DNA of 64,000 bases from Rhizoclosmatium globosum (Eukaryota > Chytridiomycota > Chytridiomycetes > Chytridiales > Chytriomycetaceae), in NCBI GenBank assembly GCA_002104985.1, contig MCGO01000039.1, positions 248,001 through 312,000 on the forward strand, written 5' to 3'. The position numbers and the translations under genes are program-made. Shown one piece after another: positions 35,354-46,719 of this stretch. Position 1 is the stretch's first letter. Each line of letters opens with the position of its first letter. The notes under the pieces were generated by a model. That model was not told where the DNA came from. It ran no database searches and saw only the letters and a list, made by a program, of their open reading frames with translations.

Positions 35354-35751
35354 TTTAATTGGTTGTTGTTTGGTGGTGGGGCGGCTGGTGATGCGGGCGG
35401 AGAAGGTTAGTTGGTTGTTTGTTGGTGCTGGGAGGGCGACGCGGCTCAACGTACTTTTTTTGTTGGTTGCATTCATTCGGAAAACTAGACAAATATAAAG
35501 AAATGAATAGGAATAGAATTCAACAGTTAAAGAGTCAAGCATAGGAGTAGACATCGCTAATATGTAGTTAAAGTTAAGCTAGGTTGATGACAACAACAAG
35601 ACCATACGTTACAGCCAATCATATTAAACGTTTAATGTGTTATAAAATAAATGATTGAATCAGTTTTGAATGTTTTAGTTCAATTAAGAATAGCTGTTAC
35701 TTTTTCTTCTTCTCCGTTGCCTTTCTTTGTTCTTGACACCAAACTGGATCA
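35354..35751. other. Divergent intergenic region, proteasome / mitochondrial-type gene
   Basis: 398 bp with no gene recognised. A/T-rich in its centre (about 35480-35720). Should contain both promoters; no proteasome-type control element is obvious by eye. Confidence 0.5.
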
Positions 35752-37295
35752 ATGCACTTGCCCCAGCGCATTCGACTTGGCCTTGGATTTGGACAGCAAC
35801 CGCGGCGGCTGTTCAGCAGCAACAGCAACAACGAAGCATCAACGAACCACCGGATCGAGGTCCCGTGGCTCGTTGGAAGCGCACCATCGGCCTCGCTCGG
35901 AGTGAACCTTCGAACGGCCGTGTCGCCGCATGCACCGCAGTCCTTGTCGCTGTGGGGCGCGCTTAAACTGAGAAACTACGAGCAGATGGGTCGGGACTTT
36001 GCGACAAAACACTTGAAGGTGCGCTGCCTTCAAGGGTAAACACACACACATTACATTAGTAACCTGCTCTCAACCAAGGACTACGACTTCAACACCCAAT
36101 TCAAGATCGATGCTGCTCGATCTGCTTCCGCTTTCATCGCAGCCCTTGACGGCCTGGGCTCTCCCGTTCCCGAAGACCGCGACGATGCCGAATCCCTCCT
36201 TGCCCACATCTGCGCTCCCTCTCTTGCCGCAAAGTACATTGCCTCAACAAAACAACTAGACGCCTTGAATCTTCGAGCAAACTTCAAACTCATCCCCAAA
36301 TCCTCCTCCTCATCACAATCACAATCAACATCAACGTCAACATCTTCCTCTATAATCCCTTCAACCACATCAACGGCAATCGACCTCCCAAAATCACCTT
36401 CCTCAAAAGCTCTCCTCGCATCAGACCCGCGTTTCGCTTCCCTCCCTCCAATCCCATCCCACATCTCTTCATGGCACTGGATCTTTGGTCCCTGCCCGCC
36501 CCCGCCTGACCACTTGTACCAACACTGGCTCAACTTTTACACTCTCGTGATTCCTCAAGATGTTTCTACGCTGATGGAGTACCATGAACTCAAGGATATC
36601 AAGAACCGTGCTATTGATGAAGGCATTTTTGTGAGAATCTATGTTTCGTTTGATGTCAATGTTGCCGTTACTCTTTCCGATGTTCGCACCGGTATTCCTG
36701 TTTATAAGGATGTGAGGAAGGGTTTTGATTTGCAGGTAATTATATTTTTGTGAGGCTTTTTGATTGAGTGAGGAACCAAGTGAAGGAGCTTTCAAGTTGC
36801 AAAGGAGCCCAATAGCGAGCATTTAAATGCCTGTGAGTTTCGAAAGAGACGATTAGCGAGCGAAGCGAGCGAAGGATATTTAAAGTTTCGAAAAAGTTTA
36901 ATAGCGAGCGAGGCGAGCATTGAAATTCCCGTGAGCGTAGTGTAGCAGGTGATCAAGATTTCATGTTTCGAATGCCTGTGAGTGTAGCGACGCGTAGCGA
37001 ATATTCAGTCGTATGGCTGGTGATTAAGCTGTTCAAAGACCGCAAGGCTAAATTTTATCGAAATCTGTATTAGGTGACGAGTCCACATTATACCCCTTGG
37101 GATGAAGTACTGGAACCGTTTGCGCCGGGTGCTGGAGTTGAGATGGGCCAAGGTAGTTTCTGGAAGCCAAATCAACGAACTGAAGAATGGCGGTTGAAGT
37201 GGGATTGGAGGGTCTGTGACGTAGATTATTTGACGTATGTTCCCGTTGGGCATAGTGTGAATTTGTGGGGTGGCGGTGGAGGATCAAAGCAATAA
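35752..37295 (+). CDS. Putative mitochondrial protein, Tim44/mL45-like C-terminal region
   Basis: Three exons: about 35752-36019, 36081-36735 and 37074-37295. The N-terminus MHLPQRIRLGLGFGQQPRRLF is Arg-rich without acids and fits a mitochondrial presequence ending at RRLFSS. The middle includes KLRNYEQMGRDFATKHLK and a Ser-rich linker. The C-terminal part (ELKDIKNRAIDEGIFVRIYV, then DVRTGIPVYKDVRKGF and EWRLKWDWRVCDVDYL) has the strand-rich pattern seen in Tim44/mL45/Mba1-type inner-membrane import or mitoribosome tethering proteins, but identity is low and this is inference. The last intron is 338 nt, far longer than its neighbours, and holds repeats. Confidence 0.55.
36790..37020 (+). repeat. 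Repeats of AGCGAGCG-type units inside a long intron
   Basis: Within the 338-nt intron of the mitochondrial-type gene. Units TAGCGAGC occur several times, with GCGAGCGAAGCGAGCGAAGG as the densest stretch. GCCTGTGAG (twice), GTTTCGAA (three times) and a pair of GTGAT(C/T)AAG words recur in similar order, suggesting two or three degraded copies of a roughly 60-70 bp unit. Confidence 0.6.
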
Positions 37296-37784
37296 AAGTA
37301 AAGTTATTTCGGGAGAGTGTAGGTTCATACCTGGTTATTTGAATTATAAGTCTCGATAATGTCAAAGCTCAAAAAAAGAGTGAAACGCTCCCTGCTTTTT
37401 CGTTTCGCCCATAGTTGCAACAGAAGTTTGAATATGTTGCTCAAACCTTAAAATTGAAGGTAGTTTCTATGTTTGCAAAATTCAGAGTTAATGACACTCA
37501 ATTGGAATGATTTCTAACGTTAGAAGAATGTAATCCACTAACGGGTTTGACTAATTTGGAGCTCAAGAACTAACAATATCAGGCAAGATAAAAGTTTCAA
37601 GCAAGTCAAACCACATCGAACTTTCTTCGCCCGTTTGAGACGCACACGAACGCGAGGAAAAAAAGGGTGTGGGATTGGAAGTTTTATCCACTTTCTGCCT
37701 TATTTTTGCACCAATGTATAAAAAAGAAAATAGGAGCAAAAAAAAACAACAGCAAAATGTTTATAATTCCATAACATAGATGTT
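37296..37784. other. Convergent intergenic region
   Basis: 489 bp between two stop codons, A/T-rich with a poly-A tract near 37729-37746. No gene or RNA recognised; expected to hold both 3' UTRs. Confidence 0.5.
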
Positions 37785-38786
37785 TCAGTGCAATGGGAGC
37801 AGGTTTGGCAAGTTGCGACTCATTTCCATCCACTCTGTAACATTACTTTCAATAGAATAAAACTCAAGCTGTTGTTCAAGCATTGTATAGAATGATTCAG
37901 TCCGGTTGCGGAGCTCTTGTAGTTGACTGGCCAACTCCAATAAACAATCATGAAGTTCAGAAAAGGGTTTCAAAATCAAGGCATCCATAAATTCTTCTCC
38001 TTCAAGATTTGGGACTGTGCCAGATTATTAGTATTAAAAAATACACTGGAGAGGCTTAACTCAGTTTGCTGTAAGAATCAGTATCTGTGATGACAGAATG
38101 ATCCTCTCTCGAACTTTTGATAGCTATGAAAAATAAATTAAAAATTGATACCAAAGCTTATTCTACTCAACAAAGGAAGACTTGGTTCTTAGTTGATGAC
38201 GAATGACACACTGACTTCATTGATTCATACACAAATCGTGCATTTGAACATGTAACAACTTGGAAACTTTGGATGAAATTTCCTTTTTTGGTGTTGTTGA
38301 ATTTCAAGCTGTCCTCAACCACTTTCTTTCTCTTCACCATAAGGGTGACTGCTTCATTTAGACTCAAAAGTGCATCTTCAAGTCCCTTCTTGAAACGTCA
38401 AGAGCTTTCTGAAGTAATTTCCTGCAGGATTCATTGTTGTCGACGACATGTATGAGTTTGGTAAAAGAGTGAAAGTTATGACATCCTTCGGTTAAATCGC
38501 GAAGAGCTTTTCCAAAATTCGCACTATATTATTTCATTAGGAAGATAGAATAGTCTTTTGCATTTAATCTTTACCGTGGAAGTGATTTAGCGTCCCCTAC
38601 CTCTCTTTGAGCTATTTCACAGAAGCGATGGGTCGCCTCTGTATGCTTTAGTGTCGCCGGTGGATTCAGGCTACCAAATAAGCTGTCTATGTTTCTTATT
38701 TTCATGCCAATAAGAAAGCACAGTGTCATGGTCGTGGGTTCTAGTGGTCGTCTCAGGACAGTCCCTGTCGCTGTATTGATCATCAT
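37785..38786 (-). CDS. Unknown helical protein, paralogue A (frame-broken)
   Basis: Starts at 38786 (MMINTATGTVLRRPLEP). The block LFGSLNPPATLKHTEATHRF with GDAKSLPR matches MFGSLNSPAMVTKTVTTERY with GDARSSSR in the gene at 41408-42511, so the two are paralogues flanking the lipase gene. After an intron (about 38576-38526) the sequence continues ALRDLTEGCHNFHSF. A single base appears lost near 38392, where ALDV must continue as FKKGLEDALLSLNEA. The C-terminal exon encodes helical sequence (LHDCLLELASQLQELRN) ending LPNLLPLH. No known domain; mostly alpha-helical. Divergent from the lipase gene, with 198 bp between starts. Confidence 0.5.
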
Positions 38787-38984
38787 ATGATGGACTTGTT
38801 GCTTTCCCGCCTCGTAAATATCACAATATTGGATTTGAAAGAAGTACAGTGCAAACTTTGTCTCATATATACCATATTAACGGTTAATATCTGATACCCA
38901 TACCCGTTACCCAAACCGTTACTGACGAAAGAACTTCATATTGCATTTCGCAAATAGCACAAACCCCTGTAAAAAGAAGGTTGC

Positions 38985-41012
38985 ATGGCGTATCCACCCG
39001 CTATAGAGGTCCCAGCAGTCCTCTTCAATTTAGGAGAACGTGTTGTGCCTTCTATTGGATTCAGACTGGATGAAGTCATTTTAGGACTTCATCCTCACGT
39101 GGTCTACAATGGGATCAAGCTGGTTAAGCTCACATATGTGAGGGAAAACTTGTTCACAGGTCCCACAGTAAGTCCATTCAAAACAACTATATACGGGAAG
39201 TTCAAGGACGTTGGTTGGTGGATTGCATATGACAACGACCGTGAAACCTACATAGGTTTCCGAGGAACCACGTCTCTGGTTGATATGGTCGGGACTAATT
39301 TCAATGCGTTACCAAGCTACCTAAGTGGCAAGCGCCTGCATTCAGGTTTGTTCCATTTTACGGAGATGGTGGCTTTCAACTACCGTTAACTAACTTTCGT
39401 ATTAACAGGATTCTCTGCAAATATGGTTGAAGTGTTCGAAAACCTTCTTCCACACATAGAATTGCGTCTCGCGAGAGCAGACCATGTGCTCATCATTGCA
39501 GGACACTCCATGGGAGGAGCCCGCGCACATTGTCTGCACTACCACCTCGCCATGCTTCCAGAGTACCGTCGTTACAACGTCGTCTCCATCGGATTTGGCA
39601 GCCCCTACTTTGGTTGCACCAAAATTCAAGAAGACATTGATCGTATTGGACGACGTGATAAGTTCATCACGATCGCCAATAAAGGCGATCCCATTCTGGG
39701 GATTCTGGATTTGGACGCATCATTTGATGTTGTCAGGAATCCTGCTCGCAGATTACGAGAAATTGCCCAAGAAGTCCAAAACCTTGCCACTGTTAGAAAT
39801 GAAGCTGGGAGCTCTCTGGTTTTACCCTTGGGTCTCCCTCGAGCGATGGAAGTGCTGCAGAAGTACTTTATGAGGCAGTGCTCGTATTATCCAGCTGGAA
39901 CGTACCTGTTTATCCTGGAGGATCGGTCTGGTTTGATTGTTAGAAACCCGCAAAGGATTTTGCAACATTGCAGGTGGACCCCAGAAATTTTGAATCCTGG
40001 GGCTATGTCTTTGGTATGACCTTCCATTCTTTCCTCGTTTTTTCTAATACAATGTAACAGCATTCCCTCACGAATGGTTACCAAAGCGGCCTGATGTACA
40101 TGGATTACTTGTATGACGTGTTCCAAGGAAATGGCGTCACTGTTTTATTTCCAGTCACTCCATCAAGAGTTTGGGTGGCCCGCACTATGGCTCTTGCTGA
40201 AACACACGAAGCGATGGTGACCCGTAGTAAACTGACCCGCATTGACGGAAGACTTCGTAGTTTCTACCAAGACTATCTGAGACTCTTTTATGGCTGCTTG
40301 GATGTCCTCATTCAGATGCACAACTTTTGGACGGCTGCAAGAACCAATCTTCCCCGTCTGAATGCGCATGGGCAGGACAAAAATACTGTCAGAGAATCAT
40401 TAAATGAGTGGTTGACAGAGGAGCGACGGAACTATCGCAGAGGGTTTGTTCAACAGTCTGGTACACTCGGTGAACACAAGTTGAGCATGACAAACTCAAA
40501 AGACGCGTTGAAAAACCACACCCTTGAGTTGAATAAGGATGATTGGACTATTGCGACAACCAATTGTGGGAAAATTGCGTCAGGAGCGGTTGGGGTGGTT
40601 GGGGTGGGTGCGTTCGTTTTGCTTTGGCCTTCTACACCTTTGGTCATGTTAGGTTCGTGAATCTTCGTATAGGCGCTTCAATCTTACCAATTCTTTAGGA
40701 TGTGGCGCAATATCAGTGGCGTCGTTAACATCTTTCGGAGAATTTGACAAGCTGGAATCTGGAATCGTCAGCCGAGAGTTTGGAGAGGACGCAACACAGG
40801 ATGTTATGGCCTTGAGCAAGTGCATGCATAAAGTTGTCAATCAGTCTGATCAAATATTCATTGCCTGGAGCAACCTTTTGAGTTCTGAGGAAGAAGCCAC
40901 TTCGATCTCAGTTGAAAACTGGACTAGCATATTTGAGAATATCGATGTTGTTATTGAGGAATTGAACATCTTTGTCAATGTCAACCAGGGGATTGTAAGA
41001 GAAAGACTTTGA
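38985..41012 (+). CDS. Class 3 lipase with C-terminal helical, hydrophobic region
   Basis: Four exons: 38985 to about 39345, about 39411-40015, about 40061-40660 and about 40699-41012. The N-terminal half is an alpha/beta hydrolase of the lipase 3 class: oxyanion-type FRGTTS, nucleophile elbow GHSMGGARA (catalytic Ser), a later Asp in NKGDPILG, and a candidate His further on. There is no signal peptide, so it is intracellular or membrane-associated. The C-terminal 250 residues are unlike lipases: long helices, then a hydrophobic pair (SGAVGVVGVGAFVLLWP and PLVMLGCGAISVASL), then more helices ending NVNQGIVRERL. Substrate likely a glycerolipid. The two flanking genes are paralogues of each other, which suggests a functional set. 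Confidence 0.75.
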
Positions 41013-41407
41013 TAAATAAAGCTGTGTGTGACGGTTCCAAGCTTTTATGGGTACTTGTGAAACTACGTTTGTGACATTAGAAGAACGGAAACTTCCCAGC
41101 TATTTCAGACATTATGAAAAGAACTGGAGGCACATCTATACGGTAATAAGTATATTCAGGTACATGTCATCTTTATCACCGCACTTCTAAACATTTCCAT
41201 GAAATCACAAGAATAAGCTCCAAGCAGCAAAACCCAGGTTTTATTGTGTTAAGCCCCGTTAGTTTGATTCATACCACTAATTACTTGGACACAAAAAGGT
41301 ACACCAAACAGCAATACTGCCATTCAGCCCAAACCCGCAAGACATAATAACTCGAATCCATCAATCAAATTTATTTTAATTCATAAAACGCACGCGAAAG
41401 CAGTGGA
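41013..41407. other. Convergent intergenic region
   Basis: 395 bp between the lipase stop and the stop of paralogue B. Nothing recognised beyond presumed 3' UTRs. Confidence 0.5.
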
Positions 41408-42511
41408 TCAACAAGTTGGAAAGCCATCTTGAAGTTTGTAACAAACATCCCTCAACAAATTTAGGTCCTTCTCGACAGCGGAAAAGTCTGATTGATGCTT
41501 AATAGTTTTCTGGAAGGATTTGATCATCATCGCGGCTTGAACAAACTGATGTTTTAGGATTTCAAGGTTCTGGATGAGTTCATTGATTGGAACGACGGTC
41601 AACCCCTTCGTTGGGTCCCTGTAAAACATGGCAAAAAATTCAAGCAGATAGATAGTCGCTGTTGAAAACTGCTATTAACCCTCCGTATAACGCTTGGGAC
41701 GCTTTCTCACCAAGTGATGTTGCGACAAGGAAAATGATAGTATTCGGCTTGTCGTGTGAATGGGGTCTTCCAGGCACTGTTGGAATTAGCTCACTTAGTT
41801 TCTGCAATAATAACAGGAAAAATTGTTACTCAACTGAGATCAGTTTGGGATCGTAACTGACTAAACACATAATACATGGAGAGCACAGAAACAGCTTTAG
41901 GAACAAACAGCCAGCGCGATTTAACAATAGAAAGAGCTATCGCCTGAAAGCGAGCTACGCGGGAGGATTTGTATCGTTTTCTGGATTCATCAAGGAATGT
42001 TTGAACAGCCACTTTTCCTTGGCCAGTACACTCAATGCTCTCCTCCAATCTCGATAAAGCATTCCCGATGTTTTCGTCGAATGAATCCAAGACACCATGA
42101 AGCAAATGTTGTTGGGTGGCAAAGTTGTTGCTTCGAATGCTTTCGGCTTTGACATAAAAGTGGTTGCAACTTTCCACTACCTTCTGCAGAGCTAGAGTGT
42201 AAGCCAATCTAGCAAAACCGTTAGATATTGCGTATTGATGAAATAAGGTATCACCTTGAGCTGGAACGTGCATCTCCGATCAAATGTTTGGTGATCTGGC
42301 CGTATCGTTCTGTCGTCACTGTCTTTGTGACCATGGCTGGCGAATTCAAGCTTCCGAACATCGCATTGATTACATGACTTTGCTTGATTATTTGAGAGTC
42401 CAGTGATTCTGTTTCGGCGGTGTCATGTTTTTGGAAACTGATGGGAATTGTTGTGATGGTGAGGGCAGAGTTGCTTCCAATCAAAAGGGGTTCCTGTTCA
42501 GCTGATGCCAT
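41408..42511 (-). CDS. Unknown helical membrane-associated protein, paralogue B
   Basis: Start at the ATG at 42511 (MASAEQEPLLIGS). Exons include 42511 to about 42290, about 42220-41840 and the C-terminal exon near 41610-41408; the middle join is not resolved. Sequence is helical: LALQKVVESCNHFYVKAES, LLHGVLDSFDENIGNALSRL, then a hydrophobic stretch SRWLFVPKAVSVLSMYYVF, a second one (NTIIFLVATSL and YGGLIAVF), and a final helix pair (LIQNLEILKHQFVQAAMMI). The layout helix-hydrophobic hairpin-helix resembles the C-terminal part of the neighbouring lipase. It is a paralogue of the gene at 37785-38786. No catalytic motif; function unknown. Confidence 0.55.
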
Positions 42512-42808
42512 CTGTTGAATTGAATCTGATTTTGTTAAGTGCTCTATACTTCGTCCAGTTCTTTTGTGTGGCAATCATTAACTGTTAACTAACCGTGTGT
42601 TAACAGTTTACAATGATAAGTATTAAAATAGATGGCAAATACTTCTTCCCTGTATATTCGTTAAGTGACAGGTCGTGACAGTACTAGAGGAGTTTCAAAA
42701 TCAGGGTTCTGGGTTGTTGAGCAAAAAGACGCTCTTGACCCTATTGGCTAGTTGCAGCAGCCCCCACCATTCCTCCGCCCAATTACATCTTTCCTCCAAA
42801 TCATCCAC

Positions 42809-43090
42809 ATGGCATCCAGCACCTCACCCAACACTTCACCTTCATATACCGCACGACTGAGTCCGAGCACACGACTCTCGATTGGCGATGCCCCACCGTT
42901 GCGACCCCGCGGTGGATCACTGCAAAGTGCGAGTGCGAGTGGCAGCCAGCGACGCAGCAGCAGCCGAGCACCGCCGTCGTCGCTCGGACTGCGCATTGAC
43001 ACGTTGAATGTGCGGCGCGTTGACGGCGAAGAAGGCGAAGAAGTGCGCTGCTTCACGTGTCCCGCGAGTCTCGGCCCGCAGCGATCCTAG
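42809..43090 (+). CDS. Small basic low-complexity ORF
   Basis: 93 codons, MASSTSPNTSPSY start, Ser/Pro/Arg-rich, ending EEVRCFTCPASLGPQRS. No domain. GC content and codon composition are higher than the surrounding non-coding DNA, which supports coding, but it may be a chance frame or the first exon of a longer gene. Confidence 0.35.
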   Translation: MASSTSPNTSPSYTARLSPSTRLSIGDAPPLRPRGGSLQSASASGSQRRSSSRAPPSSLGLRIDTLNVRRVDGEEGEEVRCFTCPASLGPQRS

Positions 43091-43337
43091 ACCCAGTAGA
43101 GCCAGCTAGTCTCCCATTAGATGATATCCAGTACCATCTCAACATTTGACTTATATAGTATCATTGTTTTATCATTGCATGTGCATTACATATTGTGACT
43201 CGAAGGGCCCATCTAATCCACCCAATAAACGCCTTCTTTGTCTATTCTCTTCTTCTTTTCCCTCTGATTCATTACTGAGCCAACCAATCTTTCTTTGTTT
43301 GAAATCCCTGTTTCACATTGAGGTCAGCAACAAAAAG

Positions 43338-44249
43338 ATGGCGTCTCTCACAGCAACAGCAACAACATCAGCAACAGCAACCACGGACTCGATGGAGGAG
43401 GCCGCGCGGCTAAGCGACCTCGAAGTTCGCAAGCGCCAAATCGCCGATGCGCGAAGGAGAAGGAAAGCGGCGGAGGCGGCGGCGGCGTCAAACCATCCGA
43501 GTGGTTTGGTGCTTCCTGTGTTGTCATTGGCATCGGCATCGGTGTCTTCTAGCTCTTCAGCTACTTCTGCTTCTGCTTCTGCCTCAATATCTAGTGCATC
43601 TGCCGCGCGGGTGTCCGTGCCCCCTCGCTCGTCCTCAACTGCTACTTCAACTTCGATAACAGCAACAACAACAACAACCACCAACGACTTTGTCGATCTC
43701 ACAAACAGCGACGACGATCCGCCACCTTCAACTTCGGCTGATCCAGACTCAAACTCCGAAGACAACAACGACAACAACAACGACGACGATGACGATGTAG
43801 TCATTGTCTCAACGCGCCGTGTCCCAGGCCACATCCACCAAATAAACCGCGTCCCGGACTCTCGCGCAATCGTCTTTCGGGCAATCGCTGATTTTGTTGG
43901 CGCTCAGTCTCTTCCGAGTCTCCTCAACCGCGTCTCTGTACCTCAACAACAACACCACAACCACCATCATCATCATCATCAACAACACTCTCGTTACGCT
44001 CCATACCCTCCTAAAAAACAAATTGTACCTGAACCAGTACCGGAACCAACGACTCCTGGTATTGTGAAATGCACAATCTGTCAATGTACTGCAGAAGCTG
44101 ATACTCCTCTGGTCTCTACCAAATGTGGTCATATCTTTTGTGAGGAATGTATCAACAATTCAATCAAATCTGCCATTGGGAAACAATGTCCAAACTGTAA
44201 AACAAAAATGACAGGAAAGGACAATGGTTTGAGGAGGCTGTATATTTAG
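43338..44249 (+). CDS. RING-finger E3 ligase resembling RNF4/Slx8 SUMO-targeted ligases
   Basis: Single exon, 303 residues. C-terminal RING: CTICQC ... CGHIFCEECI ... CPNCKTKM, with the terminal RRLYI resembling the YI end of RNF4 RINGs that is needed for dimer activity. Two hydrophobic-acidic stretches upstream look like SUMO-interacting motifs: FVDLTNSDDD and DDDVVIVST. The N-terminus is Ala/Ser/Thr-rich with a basic helix (RKRQIADARRRRK); a His/Gln repeat sits before the RING. Expected role: ubiquitylation of SUMO-modified nuclear proteins in genome maintenance. The STUbL call rests on the RING plus candidate SIMs. Confidence 0.7.
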   Translation: MASLTATATTSATATTDSMEEAARLSDLEVRKRQIADARRRRKAAEAAAASNHPSGLVLPVLSLASASVSSSSSATSASASASISSASAARVSVPPRSSSTATSTSITATTTTTTNDFVDLTNSDDDPPPSTSADPDSNSEDNNDNNNDDDDDVVIVSTRRVPGHIHQINRVPDSRAIVFRAIADFVGAQSLPSLLNRVSVPQQQHHNHHHHHHQQHSRYAPYPPKKQIVPEPVPEPTTPGIVKCTICQCTAEADTPLVSTKCGHIFCEECINNSIKSAIGKQCPNCKTKMTGKDNGLRRLYI

Positions 44250-44567
44250 TTCTAATAGTGTCGTGTTGAGTATTTCAGTCGGTCGTGGTCACAAGACATT
44301 GCCCTCTCTTTCTATTATTATGACGGTATTTGTGCCTGTCTGCTATAATTATTTCATTTTCTCTATCTGGAGCATGTCATTTGAGATTTCATGGAGAATA
44401 ACAAAAGGACTGTTATTGTCATTACCATTTCAGTTTTCTCTCAGAAGCAGGAATACTGTTGGAATCAATCTGACACAGATGCAAAGTTTACTGCTATCCC
44501 AACACATAAAATAGAAACCGGAAACGAAAGAAACGAATTGACAGCCTTGGAAACGTCATAATGCACT
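44250..44567. other. Convergent intergenic region
   Basis: 318 bp, A/T-rich; nothing recognised beyond presumed 3' UTRs of the RING gene and the unknown gene. Confidence 0.5.
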
Positions 44568-46475
44568 TTAGCGATTCATGTAATTCGTTACTGGCGCCAA
44601 CCCTCCATGAAAATGACCCATATGATCTAAACAACCAGAAACATCAATTATAAAATCGCAAACATGAAACGAAATTACTCACCTCTCCCTACATAATTCC
44701 ACCCTCGTCTCCCCCTCGGCCTCTGCATCTCAACCAACTCCAACCACCGCCTCTCCGCCTCCACAGGATCCAAACTCCCCTCAATCCCATGATACCACGG
44801 ATGCTTCCCATCCTCACTCACCCCACCCACACCCAACCCACCCTTCCCACCACCCTCCTCAACAGCCGGCAACGGAACCCGCCCATTCAACACTGGCGCA
44901 AGCGGCGGAATCGCAGTCTCACGCGGAGACGGAAGTGCAGGCGGGACCGGGTACCGCGAATACGCAATCTGCTGCGCGACACGCTCGTTCTGGACCCGCC
45001 CGCGTCCAAAGACGAGGCGTGACTCGTGGAGGGATAAGGCGCCGAGGCCGGATGCTGCTGCGATTGCGGATGTTGTTTGGGGGATGTGGGTTTGGGCGTT
45101 GTATGCGGGTGGTAAGCGGTTGTTTGCGTGATTGGATGTGAGGGATGGTGATGAAGTGGTGGTGGTGGTGGTGGGGGAGGGGAGGGCGGTTGCGAGGGGG
45201 CGGGAGTTTACGAGGGCGGCTGTGTTGTAGGTTGCGAGGTATTTGGCGGGGATTTGGAGGGAGGAGCGGGTTGTTGGAAGGGGGAGGCCGGTTTCGGGGT
45301 CGATTAGGAAGTCGGGGTGGATTGGGGTTGAGTGGTATCGTCGGTTATCTGTTAATTTGGTTAGATGTTAGTTTGTCGAGGAGATGGACACTTGATACTC
45401 GCATGCGTAGGCTAGTGGGAGGTGTGCGGGGTTGATTGCGGGGATAGACGGGACTGCTGGAAGAGGAAAATAGTTTGGTTGGGGGTATTGTTGTGGGAAT
45501 ACGCGTTGAGGATCTTGAGATTGAGGTTCTTTGTGCTCGCTCTGTCTTGACTCTTTCTCTGTTGTGGATGATTCTGGAATTGTAACTTTCGTAGACGCTG
45601 TCAAAACTTCCGAGGCTGCAATCGACTTGTCGTTTTGGATGTTCAAGATTTCACGCAAAAGATGCTCGTTCTTGGTTTCGCCAGGGAGTGGGGCACTCAA
45701 TGGTCGAACTTCCTGTTTGTCCTTATCCTCCTCCTCTTCGTCCTCCTGCCTTCCTTCTTCATTTTGCTCGTCCTGGGCAGCTCCATTGTCGTCAGTATGT
45801 CCTACAGGCTTCATAACAAAGACAGTGTCCGATATCTCAGGCATATACTTGACACCCATTTCGAACTCAACACCACTGGGCCATCCACCCACTGGGACAC
45901 GTTTGTCTTTAACTCCACGGCCACTGTAACTCCATGTCACAAGTTCTTTTGGTGTATACTTCTTCTTTAGCATTTCAAGGTGCCTAACAACAAGATATCA
46001 GCAACAAACAGAACGATACCACAAAAGCCGTGCAGGACATAAGGAATAATAAAGGGCATAGCAGGAAATAAAGACGATATACTAACATGAAATATGGATT
46101 CAAATGGTCCAACCCCTTCACATCTCCACTCACTGCTCCCATATCCTCAAACCTAACCCTCTCACCCCTTTCCACAGTCCGCACAGAGTCACGCAATTCT
46201 TCCGCCATAAGCAGCGCCTCATCATGCTTCACCTTCGCGTCTTCACGAACAACAAACCGACCCTCTTGCAACCGATACACGTCCGGGTTCACAGTATTCT
46301 CGATCCCACGCGTGTCCGCTTCGAAGCGCTTTCGAGCGTACCCGAGTTCCCAGGCCATTGTTGTTGAGACGCCAGGGGGAAGGGCGTGTGAGCCTGGGAT
46401 GTGGACTGTGCGTTTGTGTGAGGTGTACGTTGCGTTGTTGAGGGAAGCGCCTGCGGTTGAAATGTGGAATGGCAT
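44568..46475 (-). CDS. Unknown conserved-looking protein
   Basis: Exons from 46475 (MPFHISTAGASLNN): MAWELGYARKRFEADTRGIE, VNPDVYRLQEGRFVVREDAK, DHLNPYFM spliced at about 46085/45986 to HLEMLKKKYTPKELVTWSYS and VPVGGWPSGVEFEMGVKYMP. Then an acidic region (DEEEEDKDKQE), a Pro/Gln-rich region, RRYHSTPIHPDFLIDPETG, and a C-terminal WYHGIEGSLDPVEAERRW ending YMNR* after an intron at about 44684. The join near 45345-45400 does not keep phase, so a base may be missing there or the intron is misread. I do not recognise the family; nuclear or chromatin function is only a guess from composition. Confidence 0.5.
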
Positions 46476-46719
46476 TGGTGCTTTTGGGTGTGTGTGTTGT
46501 TTGAAGCAAGTATTTCTAGAAGGAGGGCTGGTTCATGGTTTGTCCGGATGGTGTTCTGGAAGGACTTCAAGGGAATGTGATTGGGTAGCCAAAGAAGGTT
46601 AAAATAAATGATGTTGTACATTTTGTTGAATGAACTGAAACGACTGTTGTCAGATTATATTACATGTAAGGTAGGATGAATACCGTTTACTTTAGTATAC
46701 CTCATCATTTTTATTGATT

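Noticed and set aside
34731..35498. 255-codon plus-strand ORF opposite the proteasome gene
   Set aside because: Runs across three introns of the proteasome gene and has no domain; antisense artefact.
36265..36753. Separate gene beginning at the Ser-rich stretch
   Set aside because: It is the second exon of the mitochondrial-type gene and continues in phase from exon 1.
38985..42511. Interpretation of the lipase and flanking genes as a pore-forming toxin set
   Set aside because: Only the general helix-hairpin-helix layout is suggestive; no family motif or signal peptide supports it, so it is kept only as a question in the findings.
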